In this document: piece after piece, positions 53,097 to 61,299 of the stretch
How positions within the stretch are numbered: position 1 is the first letter of the stretch
Layout of the letters: each line of letters starts with the position of its first letter
Made by a program: the position numbers and the translations under genes
Notes under the pieces: model-generated
The model's input: only the letters and a program-made list of their open reading frames with translations
Told to the model about the DNA's origin: nothing
Databases searched by the model: none
Origin: Acidovorax sp. sif1233
GTDB taxonomy: Bacteria; Pseudomonadota; Gammaproteobacteria; Burkholderiales; Burkholderiaceae_C
NCBI RefSeq assembly: GCF_019218755.1
Contig: NZ_JAHUWZ010000004.1
Span: forward strand, 434,001-498,000
Length of the DNA stretch: 64,000 nucleotides
Direction: 5' to 3'

Positions 53097-53495
53097 TCAC
53101 TGGCTGTTTGACGCTAACTTCAGTGGGGGCTTTTCCTCCACCAGCACGGCCACAGGGCACATCTGCCCGGCGATCACGGCGCCCTGGTGCATCTCCAGCG
53201 CCTTGTAGTGCACATTGCCTGTGATCTTGGCCTTGGGCTGCAGTTCCAGCAATTCTGCGGCATGCACGGGACCCACCACCTGCCCGTTGACGATCACATG
53301 GTCGGCGTGCACCGCACCCTCCACCCGGGCCGTCTCGGAAATCACCAGAATGCTGGACTGCTCCGATCCCGCGCGGATGTCCCCCACCACCTCGCCATCG
53401 ATGCGCATCCCTTCTGCGAAGTGCACATCCCCCTCGATCCGGGTGCCCTGGGCGACCAGGCTTTTGATCGGTGGCTGCTTTTTGCGGGAAAACAT
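53097..53495 (-). CDS. Bactofilin family cytoskeletal protein
   Basis: 132 residues from ATG 53493-53495 (AGGAG upstream). The beta-helix repeats are visible in IEGDVHFAEGMRIDGEVVGD, ARVEGAVHADHVIVNGQVVG and ITGNVHYKALEMHQGAVIAG. Bactofilins polymerise without nucleotide and recruit wall enzymes. It lies near cell-wall genes, but not in an operon with one. Confidence 0.93.
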   Translation of the reverse strand: MFSRKKQPPIKSLVAQGTRIEGDVHFAEGMRIDGEVVGDIRAGSEQSSILVISETARVEGAVHADHVIVNGQVVGPVHAAELLELQPKAKITGNVHYKALEMHQGAVIAGQMCPVAVLVEEKPPLKLASNSQ

Positions 53496-53679
53496 GGGTG
53501 AGAACTCCTGAAAGGACACGCTCCGGCCGAAAGGAGCGTGCGGATGGGAAACAACGGATGCCGCCAGGCCCACGGCGTACCGGCGCGGCCTCTGCGCGGG
53601 CCCGGCGCTTGCGGCGGGGGCCTCTCTCGACGACGACAGCCTGGCCGGGGCCATCGCGGGCGCCTTGCGGGTGCTCCTA

Positions 53680-54390
53680 CTAGTCGATGGCCATGGCCTG
53701 CACGGCGCGCACTGTCGTGCCTTCCAGCACGCGGGCGGTCACGGTTTTTACCACGGCGCTGGGCGGCAGATCGAGGACCCCCTCGATGCGCCGGTACTGC
53801 TTGACCTGCAGGGGCTGCCCCTGGGCCGGCTGGGTCTGCGTCCAGGGCTTGCCGTCCTGGGTGCCTGCCAGCACCAGTTCCAGCCGGCCATTGAACTCGG
53901 GCGCATTGCGCGCGGCCTGGATCACCAGGACCTGCCAGCGCAGCTGCATCCCTCCCAGCACTTCGGCCTGCAGGCTGCGAATCGCGAGCCCTTCGGTCTT
54001 TGCCGCGGGAATCAGCTTCTCGAAAAACCCCAGGTCCTCGCGCAGCGTCCGATTGTCCGCCTCGAGCTGTCGCACCTGCGCCATCAGGCTTTCCTTGGCG
54101 GCCCGCTCGGTCACGAGCAGGCTCTCGGCCGTATGGGCCACCGTCTGCTGCTCCTGGCCCACGCCGCGCAGGCGGGCCACCTCCGCGCGCAGCTGGAGCA
54201 ATTCGTCCCGGGAAACGGAGTCCAGGCCCGCGATCGACTTGCCGAACTCGAAGGCCCACAGCGCCACGGCCGCGCAGAACCCGAAAACCACCGCCAAGGC
54301 CAGCCAGCGCAGGGGCCAGGGCAAGGCGCTGCGGATGGCTACCCGGGGGGCGCTGATCGTCAGCCGGCGGCGCAGAAGGCGAAGGCGCAT
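53680..54390 (-). CDS. DUF6776 membrane protein with coiled coil
   Basis: At 236 residues (ATG 54388-54390) it has one membrane helix (WLALAVVFGFCAAVALWAF) followed by a long charged coiled coil (LQLRAEVARLRG to LREDLGFFEKL) and a beta-rich C-terminal domain (LAIRSLQAEVLGGMQLRWQVLV). This layout matches DUF6776, always near bactofilin and ribosomal protein genes in Burkholderiales as I recall. Inner-membrane anchored, periplasmic or cytoplasmic side uncertain. It lies 184 bases upstream of the bactofilin gene. Confidence 0.75.
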   Translation of the reverse strand: MRLRLLRRRLTISAPRVAIRSALPWPLRWLALAVVFGFCAAVALWAFEFGKSIAGLDSVSRDELLQLRAEVARLRGVGQEQQTVAHTAESLLVTERAAKESLMAQVRQLEADNRTLREDLGFFEKLIPAAKTEGLAIRSLQAEVLGGMQLRWQVLVIQAARNAPEFNGRLELVLAGTQDGKPWTQTQPAQGQPLQVKQYRRIEGVLDLPPSAVVKTVTARVLEGTTVRAVQAMAID

Positions 54391-54446
54391 GGTGAAAACA
54401 GGGGAGTCATCGGGGAGGCCCGGGAGAAAAGAGCGCACCTTAAACG

Positions 54447-54470
54447 AAAAAACCGCCCGGAGGCGGTTTT
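54447..54470 (-). terminator. Intrinsic terminator of rplM-rpsI
   Basis: AAAACCGCC (54449-54457) pairs with GGCGGTTTT (54462-54470); the minus strand continues into a T-run (54447-54452). It lies about 85 bases past the rpsI stop and can work in both directions. Confidence 0.85.
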
Positions 54471-54555
54471 TGCTCTGTAAAGCAATCCAGGACGGAGCGC
54501 TTTGCAGGGGTTGGACATCCGCCCAGGGGCGGGTGTCCGGCAGTGCACAGCCAGC

Positions 54556-54948
54556 TTAACGCTTGGAGAACTGCTTGGCGCGGCGTGCGGAGTGCAGGCC
54601 GACCTTCTTACGTTCGACTTCACGTGCATCGCGCGTCACGAAGCCGGCTTGGCTCAGGACGGGCTTGAGGGATGCGTCGTAATCGATCAGGGCGCGGGTG
54701 ATGCCGTGGCGGGCAGCGCCGGCCTGGCCGGATTCACCACCGCCGTGGACGTTGATCTGGATGTCGAAGGTTTCGACATGGTTGGTCAACGCCAGGGGTT
54801 GCTTGGCAATCATGATCGAGGTTTCGCGGCCGAAGTAGGACTGGATGTCCTTGCCGTTCACCGTGATCTTGCCGGAGCCTTTTTTCAGAAACACGCGGGC
54901 GACGCTGGACTTGCGACGGCCGGTGCCATTGTTCCATTCACCAATCAT
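54556..54948 (-). CDS. rpsI: 30S ribosomal protein S9
   Basis: 130 residues with the S9 signatures [39 protein letters not shown] and the C-terminal tail [11 protein letters not shown] that reaches into the P-site tRNA. It follows rplM by 11 bases, the universal order, and the pair ends in a strong terminator. Confidence 0.98.
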   Translation of the reverse strand: MIGEWNNGTGRRKSSVARVFLKKGSGKITVNGKDIQSYFGRETSIMIAKQPLALTNHVETFDIQINVHGGGESGQAGAARHGITRALIDYDASLKPVLSQAGFVTRDAREVERKKVGLHSARRAKQFSKR

Positions 54949-54959
54949 CTCAAGGCTCC

Positions 54960-55391
54960 TTAGATTTCCAGCACTTTGGGCTGCTGGGCGGTGTGGGGAT
55001 GCTCAGCACCACCGTACACCTTGAGTTTCTTGATCATCGCGTAGCCAAGGGGGCCCTTGGGCAGCATGCCCTTGACGGCCTTTTCCAGCGCGCGGCCGGG
55101 GTGCTTGGCTTGCATGTCGCGGAAGTTCGTGGCCGTGATGCCGCCGGGGTAACCCGAGTGGCGGTAGTACACCTTGTCCAGGGACTTGGTGCCGGTGACC
55201 TTGAGCTGGGCGGCGTTGATGATGACGATGAAGTCACCGGTATCGACGTGAGGCGTGTAAATGGCCTTGTGTTTGCCGCGCAAACGGAGAGCAACTTCGC
55301 TGGCTACTCGTCCGAGGACCTTGTCGGTCGCGTCAATCACAAACCACTCGTGCACAACCTCAGCGGGCTTGGCGCTGAAAGTAGTAGTCAT
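54960..55391 (-). CDS. rplM: 50S ribosomal protein L13
   Basis: 143 residues from ATG 55389-55391. Diagnostic blocks are [47 protein letters not shown] and [19 protein letters not shown], at the family's usual length. First gene of the rplM-rpsI operon; the 194-base leader contains no motif that I recognise. Confidence 0.98.
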   Translation of the reverse strand: MTTTFSAKPAEVVHEWFVIDATDKVLGRVASEVALRLRGKHKAIYTPHVDTGDFIVIINAAQLKVTGTKSLDKVYYRHSGYPGGITATNFRDMQAKHPGRALEKAVKGMLPKGPLGYAMIKKLKVYGGAEHPHTAQQPKVLEI

Positions 55392-55585
55392 GAGTTTTCT
55401 CTTATGAAGAGGGTTTGGCGGGTCCTTTTCCACGGTCGGTGCTTCTCTGAAGGAAGCCTCTTAGGTGGCGAAAATGTCTCCGCCGCGGGACCACAAAGCG
55501 CTGCGAAGCCCTCGATTATACGAATTTGCGTGCCAGGGGCGCAAGCCGCCCGTGCGCACAGTGCTCCAGGCCCCGGCGGCCACCC

Positions 55586-57544
55586 TCAGTTGGGGGTCTG
55601 GCGGCGGCGCTGCTCCTCGGCCTCGTAGCGGCGGCGGTTTTCCACGCACACGGCCTGCCCCGCCTGCGACGGCTTCTGGCATTCCTGGTGGATGCACATG
55701 GGCCGCGCCAGAAAATTGGCGTCGGCACAGGCCTCCTGCGGACTGGGCACGCGCGGCGGCAGCGGGCGAGGCTTGGGCTCGGCCACGACCGGGGGCGGCG
55801 GTGGCGGGGGTTCCTCGTGCACCACGGCCTGCACGGGTGCGGGCTCGGGCGCCGCGCGCTTCGCGGTCCGGGGCGGCGTGCGCGGCGCGGAGGCCGGAAC
55901 AAAGGCAGGCGCAGGCAGGGATGCAGCCACCGCAGCGCCCGCCGCGCCGTCAAGGGAAGCCACCGCAGCCGGCGCGCTCGCAGCCATGTCGGCCAGCGCG
56001 GTCTCCACCAGGGCGGGCGGCGTGGCAGCCGGCCGCTCTGCCATCTCGGTGATGATGTCGTCGTGCGGCGCCTTGCTGCTCTGGGCCCAGCGCAGTCCTG
56101 CCGCCGAGGCCACCACGGCAAAAACGGCCACGCCCAGCCAGACCACCACGGGGGAGCGCCGCGCCGTTCTGGCCGTCTTGCTTGCGGCACGGGGAACCTC
56201 ACGCTCCATCGGCCGCGGCCGGTGATCGTGCGCATGCCGCGCGGCGGCCCCGTGCCGGTGGCCGGCCGCAGGGTCGTCATAGCGGGAGTCGTCGGCCACG
56301 ACGGTATCCCCGGCGTCGATGAAGACCGTGTCTCCAGCCTCGGCGGCCACCGTGTCCGGCCCCCCGAGCATCACGGTGTCGCCGCCGGCCGCGGCCTCCT
56401 CCCCGGAGGGGTCGTCCTCGCGCGCATCGCGGGCGGGCGCCTGCGCCACGGCGCGCGGCGCCTGGGGCGGTATCTCCACCACGCTGCTGGCCGCGGACGT
56501 CACATCCACCGTGGGCGTGAGCAGGCCCGGGCCGGGCTGGTCGGCGGGCTCGACCCAGATGTCGCCCAGATCGGCACGGAAATCGAAATGTTCGCTTCCT
56601 TCCGGCGCGGACGTCATCTCCATGAGCTGCAGGAACGCATCGATGCTCTGCGGCCGGTCCTCGGGCTTGAGCGCCAGGGATTGCGCGATCGCCGCCACGA
56701 AGGGCGCGGAATATTCCACGCCGAACTGGCGCTTGACGGTTCTTGCCACCCGGGAGAACGACACCATGCGATCACGGATGGAACGCAGGGTCGCGGGCAG
56801 CGGCGTGTCGTTGCACAGGCAGCCATGCACCACGGCGGCCAGGGAGTACAGGTCGCTCCAGGGGCCCTGGCGCAGTTCCTCGTCGCCGTCGGAATACTGC
56901 TCGATGGGTGCGTAGTTCACCTTGAGCACGGCTGTGTGCTTGCGGTCCTGGTCATTGATCGCATGCCGGGCGGCGCCCAGGTCCAGCAGCACCGGAGGGC
57001 CACTGTCCTGCAGGAAGATGTTGTCAGGCGAAATGTCCCGGTGCAGGGTTTTCCCGTCGTGCAGCACCCGCAGGGCGCCGAGCACCGACCACAGCACCTT
57101 GCGCAGCCAGATCTCGGGGGGCGGGGTGCGCATCTGGGCGCGGGCCTGCTTGAACGTCATGCCGGTGTACAGCGGCATGACCATGTACGCGGTGTTGTTG
57201 GCCTCCCAGAAGCGGAACACCTTCACGAGCGAGGGATGGTCGAACTGGGCCAGCAGGCGCGCCTCTCCCACGAAAGACGCCAGCCCGGCATGGAAGGTCT
57301 GCTGGTCGGACGACGACCGCACCCACAGCGACTGGCCCTGCGCACGGCCCGCCAGCGCCGAAGGCATGTACTCCTTGATCGCCACCGCCCGGTGCAGAGA
57401 ATGGTCGAAGGCCTTGTAGACCATGCCGAACCCGCCCACGCCAAGGAGCGCCAGGATCTCGAATTCCGCGAGGCGGGTGCCGGGGGGCAGCGCATCCACA
57501 TGGCTGACACCACTGGCAGAGGCTTGGCTGGAACTTGCGATCAT
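55586..57544 (-). CDS. Serine/threonine protein kinase with DTV repeats and a transmembrane anchor
   Basis: 652 residues from ATG 57542-57544. The kinase domain (about 20-300) has GVGGFGMVYKAFD, AVAIKEYMPS (Lys), HRDISPDNIF (HRD) and DLGAARHAI (DLG in place of DFG), with KVNYAPIEQYSD as the activation-segment end. After about residue 380 comes a low-complexity linker with four DTV units (GGDTVMLG, GPDTVAAEA, AGDTVFIDA, AGDTVVADD), then a single helix VVVWLGVAVFAVVASAAGL and a C-terminal tail rich in Pro/Ala with a Cys-containing end. It probably signals to a cell-envelope or cytosolic partner. Divergent from rlmJ. Confidence 0.9.
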   Translation of the reverse strand: MIASSSQASASGVSHVDALPPGTRLAEFEILALLGVGGFGMVYKAFDHSLHRAVAIKEYMPSALAGRAQGQSLWVRSSSDQQTFHAGLASFVGEARLLAQFDHPSLVKVFRFWEANNTAYMVMPLYTGMTFKQARAQMRTPPPEIWLRKVLWSVLGALRVLHDGKTLHRDISPDNIFLQDSGPPVLLDLGAARHAINDQDRKHTAVLKVNYAPIEQYSDGDEELRQGPWSDLYSLAAVVHGCLCNDTPLPATLRSIRDRMVSFSRVARTVKRQFGVEYSAPFVAAIAQSLALKPEDRPQSIDAFLQLMEMTSAPEGSEHFDFRADLGDIWVEPADQPGPGLLTPTVDVTSAASSVVEIPPQAPRAVAQAPARDAREDDPSGEEAAAGGDTVMLGGPDTVAAEAGDTVFIDAGDTVVADDSRYDDPAAGHRHGAAARHAHDHRPRPMEREVPRAASKTARTARRSPVVVWLGVAVFAVVASAAGLRWAQSSKAPHDDIITEMAERPAATPPALVETALADMAASAPAAVASLDGAAGAAVAASLPAPAFVPASAPRTPPRTAKRAAPEPAPVQAVVHEEPPPPPPPVVAEPKPRPLPPRVPSPQEACADANFLARPMCIHQECQKPSQAGQAVCVENRRRYEAEEQRRRQTPN

Positions 57545-57850
57545 GGTGAAGAGAATGGGGCGTGAATGCGGGCTTCGGCGGGGGATTGTGAGCGAACGGG
57601 TGCCAAGGCCGTTTTCATCGCAATCATGAAGCATGCCAGCATGCATGACAGAAACAAAAGGCTTCCGGTCTGCCAAAAAAGTTACACACCCTGGTCAGAC
57701 AAGCGCCGATTGTGCCGCGCCATGGGGACAGGCAGCGCCCGGGCCCATGACAAATTCGCATCGGATCATGACCGCGCGCCCGGGGCCTGCCGCCGGGCCA
57801 TGGCCCCATCGACTGCGCTGCGCCGGGGGCGCACTCGTTACCATAGGGCC
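57545..57850. other. Divergent intergenic region, kinase/rlmJ
   Basis: 306 bases with the start regions of both genes. I see short mirror repeats (CATGCCAGCATGCATG) but no convincing operator, RNA or further gene. Confidence 0.5.
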
Positions 57851-58738
57851 ATGTTCAGTTATCGCCACGCCTTCCACGCAGGCAACCATGCCGATGTGCT
57901 CAAGCACACGGTCTTGATCGCCGCCTTGCAACACCTTACCGAGAAAGACGCGGCACTGACCGTGCTGGACACCCACGCGGGCGCGGGACTGTACCGGCTC
58001 GATGGCGACTATGCCAGCACCAGCGGCGAGGCAGCGGACGGCATCGTCCGGCTTTTTGCACCCACCGCGCCCGCCCTCACGCCCGCCCTGCAGGCCTATG
58101 TGGACATGGTCCGCGCCTTCAACCAGGGCAGTGCGCTGCGCGTGTACCCGGGCTCCCCGTTCATCGCCCAGCGCCTGCTGCGCGGCCACGACAAGCTCAA
58201 GCTCTTCGAGCTGCATCCCACGGACCTGCGGGCGCTGGCGGGCAACGTGGCCCAGCTGGAGGCAGGCCGCCAGGTGGCCGTCCTGCACGAAGACGGGTTT
58301 GAGGGGATCAAGAAATTCCTGCCCCCGCCCGCCCGCCGCGCGCTTGTGCTCTGCGACCCCAGCTATGAAATCAAGAGCGACTACGCCAAGGTGCTCGACA
58401 TGGCCGCCGACTCGCTCAAGCGTTTTGCCACCGGCACCTATGCGTTCTGGTACCCCATCATCCCGCGCCCGGAAGCCCACGACCTGCCGCGCCGCCTCAA
58501 GACGCTGGCCACCAAGGCCGGCAAGGGCTGGCTGCATGCCACGCTCACGGTCAAGAACAGCAAGCTCACTGAAAACGCCGCGGGCGACGTCAAGCGCCCC
58601 GGCCTGCCGGCCAGCGGCATGTTCCTGATCAACCCGCCCTTCACCCTGAAGGCGGCGCTGAAGACCGCGCTGCCGCAGATGGTGGAATTGCTGGCGCAAG
58701 ACAAGCACGCCACGCACACGCTCGAATCCGGCGGCTGA
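57851..58738 (+). CDS. rlmJ: 23S rRNA (adenine(2030)-N6)-methyltransferase
   Basis: 295 residues from ATG 57851 (MFSYRHAFHAGNHADVLKH, the family signature start). The SAM-binding motif is LTVLDTHAGAGLYRL and the adenine-methylation motif appears as LVLCDPSYEIKSDY (DPPY-like). It methylates A2030 of 23S rRNA. Earlier in-frame starts lack family homology. It is convergent with rlpA. Confidence 0.95.
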   Translation: MFSYRHAFHAGNHADVLKHTVLIAALQHLTEKDAALTVLDTHAGAGLYRLDGDYASTSGEAADGIVRLFAPTAPALTPALQAYVDMVRAFNQGSALRVYPGSPFIAQRLLRGHDKLKLFELHPTDLRALAGNVAQLEAGRQVAVLHEDGFEGIKKFLPPPARRALVLCDPSYEIKSDYAKVLDMAADSLKRFATGTYAFWYPIIPRPEAHDLPRRLKTLATKAGKGWLHATLTVKNSKLTENAAGDVKRPGLPASGMFLINPPFTLKAALKTALPQMVELLAQDKHATHTLESGG

Positions 58739-58747
58739 CGGCGGCGG

Positions 58748-59341
58748 TCAGGGGGCGGGGCAGTCCCGCTCGCCCTCGTCCAGCGCAAAAAGCTCCACGG
58801 GCTTGAGCCCCAGGCCCACCATCCCCAGCACCTCGGCGGCCCCCCGGCTCAGGTCGATCACGCGGTTGCCCGTGTGCGGGCCCCGGTCGTTGATGCGGAC
58901 CACGACCGAACGGCCCGTGGCCTGGCTGCGCACGCACACGCGCGAGCCGAACGGCAAGGTGGGATGCGCCGCGGTGAGCGCCTTCATGTCGAAGGGCTCT
59001 CCGCTGGCCGTGCGGCGCTTGTGGAACTTCGCGCCGTACCAGGAGGCCAGGCCCACCTCGTCGGCGGGCAGGCGCAGCTGCGGGGCCTGCGGGCTTTCGG
59101 TGCCATCCTCCCGCCCACCGGGGCGCGACGGCGGGTCGATCAGCATGGCCTCGCCCGGCACGCTCAGCAGGTGCGGGGCCAGTGCGTCGGCCTCGGCGGA
59201 CAGCCCTTGCGCGCGCCCCCAGGACGAGCAGCCCCACACCGAAACACCGCAGCAGACCACCCCGAGCACCTTCCACCACAGGGCGGCCCGGCGGCCCTCC
59301 ACCGGGCCCGTCAGCGCGGCATCGCCGCGCGGCTGGCGCAT
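58748..59341 (-). CDS. rlpA: RlpA-like septal/rare lipoprotein (double-psi beta-barrel)
   Basis: 197 residues. The ATG (59339-59341) overlaps the metF stop, so it is coupled to metF. A lipobox-like VWGCSS ends an N-terminal hydrophobic segment, giving a probable lipoprotein. The RlpA barrel is GLASWYGAKFHKRRTASGE, LPFGSRVCVRSQATGRSVVV, RINDRGPHTGNRVIDLS. No SPOR domain is present, unlike the longer P. aeruginosa RlpA, so septal targeting by denuded glycans is not expected. It may act on peptidoglycan as a lytic transglycosylase. Confidence 0.9.
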   Translation of the reverse strand: MRQPRGDAALTGPVEGRRAALWWKVLGVVCCGVSVWGCSSWGRAQGLSAEADALAPHLLSVPGEAMLIDPPSRPGGREDGTESPQAPQLRLPADEVGLASWYGAKFHKRRTASGEPFDMKALTAAHPTLPFGSRVCVRSQATGRSVVVRINDRGPHTGNRVIDLSRGAAEVLGMVGLGLKPVELFALDEGERDCPAP

Positions 59342-60192
59342 CAGATCCCCAGCCGGCGACAGATCTCCAGCGTCGCGGCACTCTGGTTCATCGTGTAGAA
59401 GTGCAGGGCCGGCACGCCGGCACTGCGCAACCGGTCGCACAGGTCGGTCACCACATCCAGGCCAAAGGCCTTGATGCTCGCCGTGTCGTCGCCGAAAGAC
59501 TGCAGGCGCAGGCGTATCCAGCGGGGAATCTCGGCGCCGCAGGCGTCCGAGAAGCGCATCAGCTGGGTGGAGCTGCCGATGGGCATGATGCCGGGCACCA
59601 CGGGCACATCGGCGCCCAGGCGCTGCGTGTCTTCCACGAAGCGGAAGTACGCATCGCTGTTGTAGAAATACTGGGTGATCGCCGAGTCCGCTCCGGCCTG
59701 CACCTTGGCGATGTACGCCTTGAGGTCCGCCTCGGGCGACTTGGCCTGGGGGTGGACCTCGGGGTAGGCCGCCACCTCGATATGGAAGTCCCGGCCGGTC
59801 TCCGCACGGATAAAGGCCACCAGGTCGCTGGCGTAGTGGAACTCCCCGCCCGCGCCATAGCCGCTGGGCAGATCGCCGCGCAGCGCGACCAGGCGCTTGA
59901 CGCCCATGTCCTTGAGCATGGCAAGCTGCTCGCGCACGGACTGGCGCGTGGCGCCAATGCACGAGAAGTGCGAGGCTGCGCCGACCCCCTCGGCCAGGAT
60001 TTCGCGCACCGTGCCAAACGTGCCCTCCTGCGTGGAACCGCCCGCGCCGTAGGTCACCGAACAGAAATCAGGGTGCAGCGCATACAGCTGCTGGCGCGCG
60101 GTGCGCAGCTTGTCGGCCCCCTCCGGCGTCTTGGGCGGGAAAAACTCGAAGCTCACCGGGAAACCGATGCCCTGGGCATTGGCAGCAATCAT
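59341..60192 (-). CDS. metF: 5,10-methylenetetrahydrofolate reductase
   Basis: 283 residues, the bacterial MetF length. Blocks FEFFPPKTPEG, CSVTYGAGGSTQEGTF, LVALRGDLPSGYG and GIMPIGSS define the FAD-dependent barrel that makes 5-methyl-THF for methionine synthase. Its start overlaps the tlyA stop (ATGA) and its stop overlaps the rlpA start, so three genes are chained. It belongs to the SAH-riboswitch-led methyl-cycle operon. Confidence 0.97.
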   Translation of the reverse strand: MIAANAQGIGFPVSFEFFPPKTPEGADKLRTARQQLYALHPDFCSVTYGAGGSTQEGTFGTVREILAEGVGAASHFSCIGATRQSVREQLAMLKDMGVKRLVALRGDLPSGYGAGGEFHYASDLVAFIRAETGRDFHIEVAAYPEVHPQAKSPEADLKAYIAKVQAGADSAITQYFYNSDAYFRFVEDTQRLGADVPVVPGIMPIGSSTQLMRFSDACGAEIPRWIRLRLQSFGDDTASIKAFGLDVVTDLCDRLRSAGVPALHFYTMNQSAATLEICRRLGI

Positions 60193-61187
60193 GTGGCCCT
60201 CCTCGCATAAACAAAAAATTCACGGTTGCCGTCGCCGCCCTGGATCGGGCTGTCCAGCCAGGCGTGCACCGCCAGGCCCAGTTCGGCGCAGCAGTCACGG
60301 ATGCGCTTTTCCACCACGGCGTACAGCGCCTCGTCGCGCACGATGCCGCCCTTGCCCACCTGGCCGGGCTGCAGCTCGAACTGCGGCTTGACCAGCATGA
60401 GCAGGTGGCCGTCGGGCCGCAGAAATGCGGCGATGGCAGGCAGCACCAGGGTCAGCGAAATGAAGGACAGGTCGCCCACCACCACGTCGAACAACGGGGT
60501 CGTGTCCACGCCCGCGCATTCGGCGCGGCGCCGGCGCTGGACGGGCAGCGTGCCCAGCGCGCGCGCCTCGGCACGCTGCGCGCGCTCGGACTTGAAGGCT
60601 TCGATGTCCTGGTCCTTGGCGTCGCCGCTGTCATCGTAGGCGTCGTCCACCAGCCCGCCGTTGCGCATCCAGCTGTAGGGCGCCTCGGGCTGGGTCTCGT
60701 TGTCCTCGTCCACATCGACGGCTTCGGAGAGCGCGTCCTCGCACGCCTGCTGCAGCGCCTCGGCGGTCAGCGAGCGCGCATTCACGCCCTCGACGCAAAC
60801 CACCCGCAGATCGCTGCGCAGCCGCTCGTGCAGCTGGCCGTGGCCCACGTCCACGCCGACGACCTGCGCCGCGCCCTGCTGCAACAGGCAATCGGTGAAC
60901 CCGCCGGTGCTCTGCCCCACATCCAGGCAGCGCAGCCCGGCCACGGGCAGGCCCGTGGCCCCCAAGGCGCCTTCCAGCTTGAGCCCGCCGCGCGAGATGT
61001 ACTTGGCCTCGGCATCGTCCAGCAGCTTCACCTCGGCCACGGACGGGATGTCATCGCCGTTCTTGGCCACCTTCTGCCAGGGCGCGAGCGGCGACAGGCG
61101 CCACTCGACGCCTGCAGCAATCAGTCGCTGTGCCTGCGAACGCGTGGCCGCATGGCCGGACTCCACCAAAAAAACATCTGCGCGCAT
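60189..61187 (-). CDS. tlyA: TlyA-family rRNA 2'-O-methyltransferase with an acidic insertion
   Basis: 332 residues: an N-terminal S4 RNA-binding domain (MRADVFLVESGHAATRSQAQ) and an FtsJ-type SAM domain (CLDVGQSTGGFTDCLLQQGA, VVVGDLSFISLTLVLPAI, LMLVKPQFELQPGQ). TlyA homologues are usually about 245-280 residues; here about 65-80 acidic residues (roughly 148-230, including DVDEDNE) are inserted between NARSLT and FDVVVGD. It overlaps metF by four bases (ATGA). It may use SAM like the other genes of this operon; rRNA target not proven here. Confidence 0.9.
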   Translation of the reverse strand: MRADVFLVESGHAATRSQAQRLIAAGVEWRLSPLAPWQKVAKNGDDIPSVAEVKLLDDAEAKYISRGGLKLEGALGATGLPVAGLRCLDVGQSTGGFTDCLLQQGAAQVVGVDVGHGQLHERLRSDLRVVCVEGVNARSLTAEALQQACEDALSEAVDVDEDNETQPEAPYSWMRNGGLVDDAYDDSGDAKDQDIEAFKSERAQRAEARALGTLPVQRRRRAECAGVDTTPLFDVVVGDLSFISLTLVLPAIAAFLRPDGHLLMLVKPQFELQPGQVGKGGIVRDEALYAVVEKRIRDCCAELGLAVHAWLDSPIQGGDGNREFFVYARRAT

Positions 61188-61216
61188 GCGTCACTCTCTC
61201 GTCAATCGACGATGGA

Positions 61217-61281
61217 TTTCATAGCCAAAATGGCTTCTACCGCTTTATCACAAGCGCTGGCCGCTCCCAAAAAAGGAGCAG
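61217..61281. repeat. Dispersed hairpin repeat, copy F
   Basis: Degenerate: ATTTCATAGCCAAAATGGCT, then ACCGCTTTATCACAAGCGCT and CCCAAAAAAGGAGCAG. Lies between tlyA and ahcY inside the same operon. Confidence 0.6.
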
Positions 61282-61299
61282 CAACAGCCACCCGCACGA

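Noticed and set aside
55526-57565. A 679-codon open frame on the plus strand
   Set aside because: Antisense to the Ser/Thr kinase; His/Arg/Gly-rich translation typical of shadows.
58748-59962. A 404-codon RlpA with a long N-terminal extension
   Set aside because: The extension is metF in another frame; the signal-like segment follows the ATG at 59339-59341.
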